DNA of 64,000 nt from NCBI GenBank assembly GCA_021613535.1, contig CP075494.1:6386001-6450000 (forward strand). The letters run 5' to 3'. Shown here piece after piece: positions 38,374 to 50,461 of the stretch. Within the stretch, counting starts at the first letter, position 1. Each line of letters starts with the position of its first letter. The position numbers and the translations under genes were made by a program. The notes under the pieces were generated by a model that searched no databases, was not told where the DNA came from, and worked only from the letters and a program-made list of their open reading frames with translations. This DNA is from Adineta vaga. Its lineage: Eukaryota; Rotifera.

Positions 38374-39018
38374 ATGCTTTTGCATGTAATATTATAATAT
38401 TTATTCGTTGATATTGCTTTTGTATTCAAATGCTCGTTGCTTGTGCACACTATATGATTGAATGTCAGGGCTGTTTTTTTCAATTTTTCTCTTGTTCTAG
38501 AAAAATGTGATGATATTGAATGTTCTATCTAGTCGCATCTTGAGGGTAAATACAAAGCAATTCTTCCTATCGTTTATAACCCATGTAGATATACTTAACT
38601 TTCCAACTGTAAATATTCATTATCATAGTTCTAGTCAAACCCATATCACTTCTTCTCTCATTTTGTTTCGTGGGTGTGCTTTCATATTTTGTTCGTTGGA
38701 ATCATATTTTAAATAAGTTGGTTTTTTTTCTTCATTCGATTGATTTGTTTAGATAATTATGATGATATTCAACGATGGAAAAGTGTACCAATTTATTCAA
38801 ATTTAATATCTGAAACTCAATCCTCCAATAGAATGAAGAATAGATCTGAAGAAATAGAAATAAATTCAAAAAATATTCATGATTTAGTTCCAAATAAACT
38901 TCCTGTATTACCATCAATAGACAATAATGAGGAACATCGAACAGTACTCGCCCATCATTTATTTTATGCTAATATTAAACATACATTTATTCGATTTCTT
39001 CGCGAGACGCCGGTGTAA
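35414..39018 (+). CDS. INPP5A: Type I inositol polyphosphate 5-phosphatase (INPP5A-like)
   Basis: Fourteen exons: 35414-35500, 35559-35597, 36191-36291, 36346-36436, 36490-36550, 36606-36709, 36772-36824, 36879-37140, 37200-37373, 37585-37658, 37708-37822, 37879-37935, 38004-38040, 38753-39018. They give 506 residues. FLFITANTGSIFEK starts the fold. ALHCQEVGGKDYE holds the catalytic Gln-Glu. LNVHLFHDASNLLAAERSP, VIFGDFNFRLDAHR and RCPAWCDRILLSHS are the 5-phosphatase active-site motifs. GDHKPVYLSL closes the domain. Type I enzymes hydrolyse Ins(1,4,5)P3 and InsP4, ending calcium signals. The tail encoded by the last exon is hydrophilic and ends RETPV, so the C-terminal prenylation box usual in INPP5A is absent from this model. 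Reading through the donor at 38040 would instead end at a stop near 38096 with a hydrophobic tail. Confidence 0.88.
35642..36126 (-). CDS. Nested unrecognised Cys-rich small protein
   Basis: The gene sits on the strand opposite the phosphatase gene, wholly inside that gene's second intron (35598-36190). Exons 36126-35872 (85 codons) and 35815-35642 (58 codons with stop) are joined by a 56-base phase-0 GTAAAG...TAG intron, giving 142 residues. There is no clear signal peptide. Visible features are MNGKIFNPFHNATTQIKNLL at the N-terminus, then DDKKID-like charged sequence, then CFIDCSCDCS at the exon join. Exon 2 has VFCDCHCGDNQQ and ends in a basic GQQKR. Seven Cys in two CxC-type clusters suggest metal or disulfide binding, but I recognise no family. 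The typical intron size, the closing frame and the codon use argue that it is real. Confidence 0.6.
38173..38297. repeat. 18-bp perfect inverted repeat, MITE-like or hairpin
   Basis: ATCTGTCACTGTTAGGAA at 38173-38190 is the exact reverse complement of 38280-38297, with 89 bases between. It lies in the 712-base last intron of the phosphatase gene, which is far longer than its neighbours. No target-site duplication is visible at the edges, so a small transposon remnant is possible but unproven. Confidence 0.6.
38340..38371. repeat. TA microsatellite
   Basis: An uninterrupted (TA)n run of about 30 bases in the same long intron, 42 bases after the inverted repeat. Confidence 0.9.
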
Positions 39019-39238
39019 TCTTTTCATCGTTTTCTTTTTCGTTTGTCTTTTCAATTCATTTTTCTTTTCATTTTGTATATATGCGAATCTCTATATGTTT
39101 TTTTTCTCTTCCTAGTCTACAAATCCTCATCAGCAGTGAATTTTTCTATCATTTTATTTGTTGTTTTGTTCGTTTCGTATTGTTTCGTGCATATCTATTT
39201 GCAGCAATATATTCACAGACAACGTGTCTGTATTTTAG

Positions 39239-42200
39239 ATGACATCAATGATGATAGATGAAGCCAATGGAAATCATGATGAACTATCAAATTCCGCAAA
39301 AGTTGTGAAATTTTCGAATTTATGTAATTTACTTGAAAGAATTTCGAAAAGTCAGGGTGCGATTGCTAAACAAAAGCTTATGACACGATTTATCTGTGAT
39401 TGGCGGAAAACACATAAAGAAGTTCATGCAAATGATTCGTCAGTTGTAGTACCCGCTCCTATAACAACAGCTGATGGACAAACAGCTACTGGTGGTGTTA
39501 CTGGAGCATCACCAACAATTCTGCAAGATTCATTCTATCCAATTTTACGTTTACTTTTACCACAATCTGATCGAGAACGTATTGCATATGGTCTTAAAGA
39601 AAGTAAACTTGGTAAACATTTAGTTGAAGTACTTAGTATTTCAAAAGATAGTGATGATGGAAAGAAATTGTAAGTAAAAGTTTATCTTTCTAGTTCATAG
39701 TTGTTATTTTATTTTTATATAATTCAGATTGAATTTTCGTGTACAGAAGAACACACGTACTCAGAAAGGAAGTGACTTTGCTGAAGTTGCTTATTATGTA
39801 TTAAAAAATCGTTGTAATGAAGACGTAACAATGAGTATTTGGGAAATTAATAAGATTTTGGATGAAATTGCTGTAGAAAATGGAAAAGGAAAGGAAGGTC
39901 AAAAGGTATGTGTAAATCTTCTCTTTTTCTAATAACTAAAGAGAATGCTGTTTCTTTAGATTATCGATCATCGTCTGACATATTTACTGCGTCATCTCAG
40001 TGCTCTGGAATTGAAATGGTTAATTCGTATTTTATTAAAAGATTTACGTGTATCTTTAAAAGAAAATTCCATTCTTGAATGTTTCCATCCTGATGCCAAA
40101 GATCTATTTGATCATACAAGTAATTTATTTAAAGTAGCTGTTTATTTACATGATCCTGAAAAACGTCTTCATGAAATTGGCCTTAGTTTATTTTCACCAT
40201 TTCGACCTATGCTTGGTAAACAAAAACCGATTCGAATCTAAAGAATTTCATAGAAAAATATCGATTCTATTTAGGTGAAAGAACCCGTGCTGATAAAATT
40301 GAACAATTAATTCGAAAAAAATCAACTAATCCATCAGCTGCTCTTGCAGAATTCTATATTGAAACAAAATATGATGGTGATCGTTTTCAATTACATCGTG
40401 ATAAAGATCAATTTATGTATTTCTCACGTAATGGTCATGATTATACCAATGTTTTTGGACCTGATGCAAATAATATCGGTACATTAACACCATATATTGC
40501 GAATACATTCAAAATCGATTGTGAAAAATGTATCATAGGTAAATTTTTCATTTCATCGGTTTGTTTTCAAGGAAATAAGTTATTTTTTTTCAAATGAATT
40601 TTTTTAGATGGTGAAATGGTTATTTATAATCGAAATGAAAAAATTATACATTCCAAAGGTGATAGCTTTGATGTGAAAACTATTCAAGCCAATGATTCTC
40701 AATTGCAACCATGTTTTATTGTATTCGACATTTTAATGTACAATGATGAAGTTCTAACAAATAAACCATTGAATGAACGTTTACAATATTTACATAAGAA
40801 AATTCTTGAACCAATCGAAGGACGAATTATATTCTCAGCTATTAAACCCGGTGCATGTAATCAAGATGTTATTAATGAATTAAACTTAGCAATTGAAGAA
40901 CGACAAGAAGGTATTGTTGTCAAAGATCCGTGGGCTGTTTATAAACCAAATGTTCGAGAAAATGGTGGTTGGTATAAAGTATGTAGATGAAATCATTGAA
41001 TATTAAAGATAAACATACTATGTTTGATTTTAGATCAAACCAGATTATACTATTGGTAAGATCTAATCAAGTAATTATCGGATATTTAAATGTATTTATT
41101 CTAGGTCTTAATGACGAAATCGATTGCTTGATTGTTGGTGGTTATTTTGGTACTGGTCGTTTACGTGCTGGTATGCTTTCTCATTTTCTTTGCTGTGCTG
41201 TTGTAAAACAAAGTAATACAACAAATAATTCCGAACCAAAAAATCCCGATGATGAAAATGCAACAACATCAACACAATGTAAAGTTGATGTTCGTGATTT
41301 TCTATATTATACATTCTGTAAGATTGGTTCTGGTTATACACATAAAGAATTACTGGATTTCAATAATCGTTTTGCAAATAAATGGAAACCATGGTCGAAA
41401 AAGACTGCACCATCCTATATCTTATGTACACATGAAAAACCTGATGTATGGATTGAACCAAACGATTCATGTATTGTTCAAGTTAAAGCAACAGAATTTA
41501 TGACATCGGATAAATATAAATGTGGTTTTACATTACGTTTTCCACGTTTAGAAAAATTTCGCGAAGATAAAGCTTGGTATGAATGTGTGACTTATCAAGA
41601 ATTAATCGATTTACGAGAGAGAAATTCCGGCAAATTAGCATCACGTTTTATGGAAAATGATTTAAATGATGATGGACAACAAACAATAACTATGACAAGA
41701 CAATTACAAAACAAATCTCGACAACAAGCTAAACCAACGGTTGATTCACGTTTTCGTGGTATTGATCAACAAGCTGTTAAACAAACCGGACATTTCTTAT
41801 CAAATTTACAATTTTGTGTTATGGAAGGTAATGCTAAATATAGTAAAGCTGATTTAGAAAAGCTGATTTATGAAAATGGTGGAACTTGTGTACAAAATGC
41901 AGTTTCCAAAACACATTGTGTCATTACAGGTAATCAAATCTAGATAATTTATTTCAAATATTCATGAACAATTCTTTTTTTGTTTTTATTTCATTTAGAT
42001 AATCCGTCTAGTATTCGTCTCCGTACATTGATTAAAAATAGACAATATGATATTGTCCATATTGCCTGGTTAGTTCGCTGTATTGAACACAAAGAATTAC
42101 TTCCATATTATTTATCTGATTTAATTTCTTGTACTGATAAAACACGTGCAGGTTTGGATTTACTCTATGATGAATTTGGTGATGCCTATTATACAACAAC

Positions 42201-42786
42201 TAATGAACAAGAACTTCGAGAAATATTCAATAGAATGACATCAGCAACACCCATTCCTTCATCACCACCATCTTTACCATCGACACCGAATAAAAAATTA
42301 CCTACAAATAAAAAACGTCGTCTCAATGAACCAGTTCCATTATCTCAAACGACAATTAATATTAGTACAATATCAAATCCATTGAATGAACAAGAAAAAC
42401 TCCGTACATTCATTTCCGAATTTGAAAATGTTTATTTTCCTGATGAATCATCGGATTATGGACTTTTTCGTTTATTCTATATCTATTTCGATCAATATTG
42501 GACTATTGGTGATGAATCAACTCAATTTATCGATTCGAATCATAGTTTAATCATATTAGAAAGTCAATTGCATGGTGCGCGTGTTGCCCATTCAATTACA
42601 TCGGATGTAACTCATGTTATTTGTGCTAAAGCAGATATTGATGACAAGAAAGCTAATGATCGAATAACTCTTTTTAAAAAAATTAATCGTGATCGTTCAA
42701 CTAAATTTCATTTGGTTAGTTATGAATGGATTAAAGCTTGTATTGATAATCAACGTCTTGTAAAAGAACTACCATTTGCTCTGTAG
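39239..42786 (+). CDS. LIG4: DNA ligase IV
   Basis: Eight exons: 39239-39669, 39728-39905, 39960-40215, 40275-40538, 40608-40978, 41034-41055, 41105-41929, 41999-42786. They give 1044 residues, longer than the roughly 910 of vertebrate LIG4. The N-terminal DNA-binding domain is followed by the nucleotidyltransferase domain. FYIETKYDGDRFQLH contains the adenylated Lys320 (motif I). FDILMYNDE is motif III and EGIVVKDP motif IV. WYKIKPDYTIG (motif V) is split across the 22-base exon. An OB-fold with DCLIVGGYFGTGRLRAGMLS follows. Two C-terminal BRCT domains (FCVMEGNAKYSKADLEKLIY; HGARVAHSITSDVTHVICA) flank the linker where XRCC4 binds in other animals. It seals double-strand breaks in non-homologous end joining. 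The ATG at 39239 directly follows TATTTTAG. AATAAA at 42890. Confidence 0.95.
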
Positions 42787-43232
42787 GTATTATTCCTGTT
42801 TGTTTGTTTTTTGCTTTTCTTCCGTTAATTGTATACATTCTTTGTGTATTTGTAATTTCGTTTATCACTGTGAAGTTGATTAATTAAATAATAAACAAGA
42901 ACAAACAGAATATTTTCAAATGTTATTTCAAAACTGTGGTAAAGAATTTGCATTGAGAATAATTATGATGGATAGTTAGTGGATTATTTTATTAAAATCT
43001 TTCAATAGAATCAAAATAAATATCTATGTTTCAAATAAATACAAATAAACCTTATTAGAAGTAACAATGAACTGATGTATGTATTTTTATACAGCGAAAA
43101 AAGAAGAGAAATTATTGAATAATAGTCAGTAATAAAAAAAATAGTAGAGAAAGTTTTCATTTAGAAATCAATCACCCGGTAAAATTAAGAACATAGGATC
43201 ATAAGATGATTAATAATATGAAGATATAGGCT
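42787..43232. other. Convergent 3' flank of LIG4 and the first small secreted-peptide gene
   Basis: AT-rich; contains the LIG4 polyadenylation signal AATAAA at 42890-42895. Nothing else seen. Confidence 0.6.
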
Positions 43233-43627
43233 TTAGATTGGATCATCAGATAACCCAACAAATTTACGACGAACATCTAAAGAAAAATGTGTTCATTTAA
43301 ATGTCACATATGACAATAGAAAGGATTCTTACATGAATGTCTATTCATATCCTCATCATCGAAACGATTAAATACACGTTTCTGATGTTCTTCTTGTGAT
43401 TCTTGTGATTTATCATCGAATAATCCACGTCGCTTTGCTTCCAATAATAAATCCAAAAGTTTTTCTCCAAACAAATCATTTGAAACCTAGATCGAGTATG
43501 TTAATGATAACATCAAAATCTTTTACCTCTAATTAATCATACTTACACGCTTGCTTTGCCTCGTATCTACCACACTTATTAAACATATAGCCATCATTAT
43601 GGCAAAAACAATAAACTTTGCTTCCAT
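43233..43627 (-). CDS. Small secreted peptide precursor, paralogue 1
   Basis: Three exons: 43627-43547 (81 nt), 43486-43333 (154 nt), 43276-43233 (44 nt). Introns are phase 0 and phase 1, and the product is 92 residues. The N-terminus MEAKFIVFAIMMAICLISVV is a clear signal peptide. Basic cleavage-like sites are dense: SKR at the first splice join, EAKRRG, HQKR and VRRK. Between them are DLFGEKLLDLLLEA, GLFDDKSQESQEEHQ and VFNRFDDEDMNRHSYV. The C-terminus is VRRKFVGLSDDPI. No Gly amide donor is present. This is the pattern of a processed prohormone, but the family is not recognised. Its paralogue starts 2.8 kb away on the same strand with the same exon structure. The start codon immediately follows an unpaired acceptor (TTTATACAG). 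Confidence 0.75.
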
Positions 43628-46029
43628 CTGTATAAAAAAATAGCACAAATTAGTTATCATCGTATCCAATCATTGACTTACCGATGCAAAATCGTATACG
43701 TTACCAATCGTATAGAAAAAATATGATTCTAATGCAAACAAAAATAATTTCCTTCTCAGTATCGTTTTTAAGAGTTATTGATGCATATCCGTCGATTTAC
43801 TGGTCGTTTTTTTCTACCTTTCTTCATATTCAATGGGTTTTTATACATTTAATGCATAACGTCATCGTCATTCGCCAACTTATCTATCATTGTTTTGAAT
43901 CTCTGTTTTCTTATATGTAATTTCTTTATCCTTCAAAACCGTTACCTAAATGACGTGTACAACTCTATTGTGCTTTTCGTATGTACAAAACATTTTTTCT
44001 ACGTGTGAAATATTTTTGCCCAATGAGTAAAACTGGGTATAATGACTCTTGTCTCTCATGTGAGCAATCAACCTGAGATGATGCAATTTACCTGATAAAT
44101 ATATCAGATACTATTTTGATTATATTAAATAGTATTAATACAGACATGAGAGTTATAAAGCAAGTTTGATATAACTATATACATTCAATTAAATGTATGA
44201 TACATGCTGTTGTTAATTGTATAATAAATTGTCAACAGCTCCATTTTTCGAGTTGATTGATTCTATATATAACATCATTTGTACATGAGTCAATTAATTG
44301 GTATGTATTACATTTTTACTAAACTATCTAGTTTTGATGATAAAAATTTTGCATAATAAACGTTTCGAAAACAAATTGTTTTTTTACAAATTCGAACGAA
44401 ATTATGTCTCAGGTAATATCAGTAGCAATTTGTATGCAAAAATAAGAAACTGAAATCGAACATAAATGAAAAGAGTGTACAGCTCGAGGGTTCCAAGCAG
44501 TCGTAGAGAGCATCATTTCAGTAATTCAATCTGAAAAACAGAAAGGAAAGGAATGTGTCAACAGTTGTTTAAATTTACTCTATCGTCAGATGAAATCTTT
44601 TTCTTCATATTCGTTTTTTTTGTCTTTACAGTACACTCTTGTCGTGTATAATCACAGTCAGTCCAAGTGTGATGTAGAAGAGTCATGAAGTCTATAGAAA
44701 AGTTTCACAAGAAAGATTATATTTCAATTAGGCTAAAAGTATCAAGATTCTCTTTATATTCTAAAGCAAGCTTTTATAAATTTATCTGACAAAATGAAAC
44801 TATCTTCGAGAGATTTTCATTAACATACTCTTGTATTTTAATGCAAGCAGCATTCTGAATCAAAAGACGTATTCTCTGAGATTTTACAGTTGATTCCAGT
44901 CGTTTTACATAGTTAGAATCATCGTTCGGACTACTTTTGAGAAGAGATTACTGTGTTGATTTGTATTAAAATATATGAGCATCCAGAGTTTTATTTCTTT
45001 TCTGGAGACAAATTTGAAAGACTTGGTTTATACTCATATAAAATAGTTATGTTAACCTACTATTACAATTTAGATATCAATTATATCGTCGATTATCTAT
45101 TTGTTCGTTTCTAATGAGTTTTTGGTTGATCAACAATCCTCATCTGTTCATTAATAAATTTAGTTCATTGAGGTGTGTAAATTTTCCTTACTGATATTTT
45201 AGAATTCTTGAATAAAACTAGGATATTCCTTTATCTAAGCTCTATGTAAAATTAGTACAAGAAGGAGCTCAAATGGTATGTGAACAATGCTTTCGTTTAA
45301 TAATCTGGTACCTTGTTGATGTACTTGTATTCAAGTGACTTATCCATGGTCAAAAAATTAATTGATAGTTTTGTGAGCATGATATTTCAATATCAACGTT
45401 CAAAGTTGAAATATATATCATTTGATAAATAAAAAAGAACTTTCGATAGTATCACTTATCAGCATATTCAAACAATACCCTAAAAAATCAATTATAAAAC
45501 AACAAGTACAACAAAATTCTAGGATTAACTTGAGTTCTCTATTAATTAACACGATATCATTTATTCAGACATTTTTTAACCAAACAGGAAGTTACATATC
45601 AGATAAAAGTATTATTTATTCACGGCACACTCAATCTGTTTCATTCTTTCGATCCTTTTCTGTGTGTCTACTGTGGAAAAAAACCATCAAATAAAAATTG
45701 TATTCAATATTAATTAGATATGAATTTGCGTCTTCAAAGATCAAGATAATCTTGAATATTAATGATATTTTTATTAGGATATGCATGGGATAGAAATCGA
45801 TGTATTCGCAAGTAAGACTTCGAATTACTTGTTGTTCTAGGCGATAGTTATGAAAATGACAACAGGAGAAAAAAGAAAAATTTCATTTATATCAGCTGAA
45901 ATGCACGCATTCATTTTTATATCAATAAAAGATGAAATAACTCGAAGATATTCAAATGAAACAAACAAAAAAGACAAAAGATTTAAAAATGAATGAGTAA
46001 TATTCGTTTCAGCAATGATAGAAATTGAA
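43628..46029. other. Spacer between the two small secreted-peptide genes
   Basis: AT-rich, no third copy of the peptide gene found. A nested imperfect hairpin lies at 44053-44152: outer arms CTCTCATGT/ACATGAGAG and an inner dyad around 44109-44135. It could be a transposon remnant. Reading frames here are not protein-like. Confidence 0.45.
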
Positions 46030-46446
46030 TTAAAATGGATTATCGCTAATGCCAACTAATTTTCGGCGAACAACTAAATAAAAAATTGTAGTACAGATAT
46101 TAATCATAAGAAGAAGAAAAAAAGAAAGAAAAGAAGCAAATATCTTACATGTTCGTCCTCGATTTTCTTCATTACTTTCTTGTCGAAATCGATCGAGTTT
46201 GTATCTCGGTGATTCTTCTTTCATTTGTTTATACTTATTTAATAAATATTCACGCCATTTCATTTCAATCAATGTAGTCAATACTTGATCTTCAGATAAA
46301 TACGTTGAAAACTATGAAAAATATAAACGATATTTTCTTCATAAGATTTGTCAGTTTTTACTTACGGTTTTTCGATCGTTGGCATCGATGATGGTTATGA
46401 AACAAGAAGCGATCACAATAGCTAACACAATACTGACAATTTTCAT
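46030..46446 (-). CDS. Small secreted peptide precursor, paralogue 2
   Basis: Three exons: 46446-46366 (81 nt), 46311-46149 (163 nt), 46073-46030 (44 nt). Intron phases (0, 1) and first and last exon lengths are the same as in paralogue 1, giving 95 residues. The signal peptide is MKIVSIVLAIVIASCFITII, with DANDRKT after it. The middle is charged and probably helical (LTTLIEMKWREYLLNKYKQM), then KLDRFRQESNEENRGRT. The C-terminus FVRRKLVGISDNPF aligns without gaps to YVRRKFVGLSDDPI of the other copy. The middle parts are much less alike. This contrast points to selection on the C-terminal dozen residues, either as a released peptide or as an interaction motif. Function unknown. Confidence 0.75.
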
Positions 46447-48932
46447 GGTTTCTTTTGTTTAAAATGGTATCTACAAGATGAAATGAAGAATAAGTAAAGT
46501 AAACAAATTGTTTTTTTTTAAATCTAATCACAAATTTTCATTTGTTCGTATTTATTTACTGATTCATTTTACTACTTACGTCTTTAGTTATTGTTTTTAA
46601 TGTAGAAAAAGAAGAAATTATATATTCGTGCTTGTCGACGTGCAGACAGACTTGCTTTTTTCCTTTCACGCAATAAAATGAATTTAAAAAAAATACAAAT
46701 TGCACAATCGTCTATCGATACAGTTGTTTGAACAACATGATTTGTCATTCATTGTATTATTCGATTATTTGCTGGCAAGAACTGAATCTCATTTATATGT
46801 GATAGAATAGAGAATGATCCTTGTTATAGATTAAAACTGAAATGTAAAAAACTCTAATTGAATATCAAAATAAGATATCAGTTACGAAGTACATGACTAC
46901 TTATGTTGCGAGAGTTTAAAAATATCATCTATGGAGAAGTTGATTACTATTTGTAGTGTTATCAGCAGTGAAGAAGATTCGCTAGAGAATAAAGAGACCT
47001 CTCAGTTCAGTTTTGATCTGTACGGAGATCTTAGTTTTCATCTATATGAAATATCATATCATTGGCATTTTTTCAACTAACAGATAGATTGGAGTTCGAA
47101 ACATCTGATACGCTATAAATAGGAACTTTTCTATTAATAAAGTCTATTATGGCTTACCGAAGTATTCTTGTATGTTGGGATATTAAATTCGATCTTTCTT
47201 TCTTCTCTGTATATATATGGGAAGAAGAGAAAGAGAGAGCGAGAGATACGTATGTGAGTGGGTAGATATGGTAAACTATATGTAGGTGCTCAGCGTTTTA
47301 TTGATCCAAGAGAGAAAAAAATTGCTCAGTATGTTCTTATTTTTAAGTTTTAATAGTTTTCTGCATTGTAACGTCATAAACATGAGCAAACTGCTATGCT
47401 ATATTCGTGATAATGTCAGGTTTTAATTCGATAGCAGGAAAATAAATAAACCCTCAATTTTTCAACTCAGGCGTTTTAAATGATAACTTCTCGATCCAAG
47501 TTTTTCTTTCTAAATAATCCTAAAACTACTTCTATGGAGAATTCTTCATCTCTATTCGAAGAGATAGCAACAGACATAGGTTTCTCTTCACTCAAACAAT
47601 AAAATCATCATCTAGATTACTTTTAATGATAACATATCTTATATCGATTCATCCGATGTGTCATCTAGTAAAATATTCTTTCCTATCCAATTGGAAAGTT
47701 TAACTTCAGTTTTTATTTGGTCACGCATTAATCGGTGTTCATTAATAAAAATTTAACATTCACTACATACGTATGTATGTTAGTCAATATTTTCCGAACT
47801 TGCATGTGATTTCCTGAACTGTTATTGAATTATACTACTGAAAATTGATAGTATAAATATTATTTGTTAATTCAGACGAATATCTATTGAACAGATGCTA
47901 AAATCGTTCCTTTTCCAGCCTCCTCCTCGATCTGGTCTCTTCTCAATTTAAATCAACATAGATTTAATATTATTGCCAGTTCTAGTTATGTATTCCGGAG
48001 GAAACAGACCTTCCAATTATTATTAAAAGTTTAAATTCACTTGTTTTCTTACTCGTTGTATTTGGAAAAGCGAAACCTGTTGAAAAATTCTTTTATCGAT
48101 GATTTGACATATTTGACTGAGCTAAAGATTTTACCAGATACTTGCAAGGGATGTCAATATATATACATGTATAGTAAAAAAATGACTTTTACTAAGTTTA
48201 ATGAATGTGATGAATACTGATGTCTCATGTTTGTCAAGAAACAGAAATCAGGGTAACATTTTCCTTGAAGATCATATTCTCATTCTTTCATAGGACATGA
48301 CTGTTTGCACAAGACGAGTTACCGTTGGCTTGCAGATGATTTGAAGGATCTATTACAATATCCAAAAATCTGACATATACCAGACTTCTTACATGATACT
48401 CATATGTTTTCGAATATCAAAAAAAAGTTACATTTATTATTTAATACCATTTGCATTCGTAAGAGATGTATCGTTATCCAAATATTTATCCGTTTGTCGA
48501 GTATCTGTGTATGCATGTGAAATATTGACGAAACATGATTCAAACAAAGATCGTTTTACAACCTATGTCGTTTTCTATTAATTTTACTACGTTTTAAAAC
48601 AAGCATTTGTCACAATGTATAATCATTGTTCTATCAATAATTTGAAATTAAGAAGATTGCAAATATTCTTTCTATCTTAAGCTCGATCCGTTCAATCGAG
48701 TGTCTAAGGACATCTATAGTTTTGTTCATATGTACATTTCTTATTGGTAGAGAAGACTTTTACCAATTGAAGAAAACATCTACTGTTCTAAATAAGCAAG
48801 CAAATAAATAAATTTTCCTTGGAAGAGATTCACGTGAATTATAACATTATAGATGAAACATACCAACAATTTTCGAGGTCGTCTATTCAATCATCAAGGC
48901 GGCTAATTCACTATTCAGATATATTCTTATCT
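46447..48932. other. Divergent upstream region between peptide paralogue 2 and the tetraspanin
   Basis: Head-to-head intergenic region of about 2.5 kb; it must contain promoters for both neighbours. AT-rich with a purine run near 47220-47250. No coding signal accepted. Confidence 0.5.
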
Positions 48933-50210
48933 ATGGCTCCTCGCACGAAAAAAATCGTGCGTAAAACACGACGAGATCAAACGGAAATTAGTCGATGTAT
49001 CAAGTAAGACGAAATGAACTTCTTTTCAATTATTATTTCAATCTTCATTATCCTTTGTTTAGATATTTAATGTTTGGTTTTAATATACTCTTTTGGGTAA
49101 ATGAATTTATATTGATTTAGTTTGAATAAATTTGATATTTGTTTCACAGATTCTTGGATTTATGATTGCTGCTATTGGTATTTATGCTTGGATTGAAAAG
49201 GATACTTTTGATAATTTCGGTCGTTTAACAATGGGTGGAACATTATTTTTCGATCCGGCATTACTTTTCGTCCTTGTAGGAATTTTCATGTTCTTTATCG
49301 GATTTACTGGTTGTGTTGGATCATTACGAGAAAATACATGTTTATTACTTTTTGTAAGTAAAAGAAAAAAGGACAGAAAGAAATGAATTCATATATATTA
49401 TTTATTGTAGTTCAGTTTTGCTTTGGCAATAATCTTTTTCATTCAACTTGCCTTTGGTACATTGGTTTTCATCTATCGTGAAAAGGTTGATTTGTTCGAA
49501 TGAAAAAAAAACGAGTTCTTTGATAATAAATATTTCTTTTTTAGGTTAAAAATGAAAGCGAAAAACAACTAATGATTATGGTTCAAAGTTATCGTGATGA
49601 TCCCGATTTACAAAATATGATTGATTGGATTCAACGCGATTGGTTACATTGTTGTGGAGTGAATAATTATCGTAATTGGGAAAGTAATGTTTATTTCAAT
49701 TGTACATCGAAAATTGTTGGAAGTGTCGAAGCATGCGGTGTACCAGCCAGTTGTTGTCGAGCAGAATATTTCCATGTAAGAAACGATAGAAGAAAATTAT
49801 ATCAAATATGAAAGGATTTATGTGATTTTAGAACAATAAACAATGCGGATATGGAACATTAGAGCCAACAGGGGTAAGGATGAGTATTCTTTTGTACAGA
49901 AGATTGAATCGTAACTTTGAATTCATGTTTGTTTTAGGGTACACATATGATTTACACAGAAGGTTGTCTTCCAAAAGCATCTCATTGGTTTGAACGACAT
50001 ATTATACCCGTCGCAATAGTTGTCGCTATTCTTGCTGTTTTACAAGTAATAAAATTTCTTCAAAACAACGTTCATCTATCTACCTTTTTCTTTCTCCACT
50101 AGATTCTTGGTATTTGCTTTGCTCAAAATCTTCGCAATGATATTCTTGCACAAAAAGCGAAATGGTCATGGCATACACATCCAATGATGAATTATTATCG
50201 ACATCAATAA
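48933..50210 (+). CDS. TspanC8-type tetraspanin
   Basis: Eight exons: 48933-49003, 49063-49096, 49150-49353, 49411-49485, 49545-49775, 49832-49873, 49938-50045, 50103-50210. They give 290 residues. A basic cytoplasmic N-terminus (PRTKKIVRKTRRDQTE) precedes four membrane segments, with the second ending in GCVGSLRENTCLL. The large extracellular loop has eight Cys: DWLHCCGVNNYRNW, YFNCTS, EACGVPASCCRAEYF, NKQCGYGT and YTEGCLPKA. Eight Cys plus this spacing define the TspanC8 group (TSPAN5, 10, 14, 15, 17 and 33 in human). These escort the protease ADAM10 to the surface and so influence Notch signalling. AQNLRNDI after TM4 is typical. The ATG at 48933 was chosen over the upstream open frame because it begins the conserved basic tail. 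AATAAA at 50366. Confidence 0.92.
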
Positions 50211-50461
50211 ATAAACAAATCTAGAACATCAATGTCAGATTGAATATCTCTCTTCTTCTTCTTCTCCTCTCAGGAATATAATCAGATCATCATTGTAGAA
50301 ATGCATGTGTATGCCTTTGACTAATCTCAGTGTATTTCTGTAGATATAAACATATATACATTTATAATAAATAGAATTTCTTTTTGGCGTTGTGTTTTTG
50401 TCAGTCTTTAACGAAATGATTATAATTCATATATGATTTTAGAGAGAAGAAAATAATTACA

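Noticed and set aside
41108-41341. Tyr/His-rich minus-strand frame
   Set aside because: Antisense of LIG4 coding sequence.
44053-44152. Nested hairpin as a transposon
   Set aside because: Arms are only 9 bases and imperfect, with no target-site duplication; noted in the spacer entry only.
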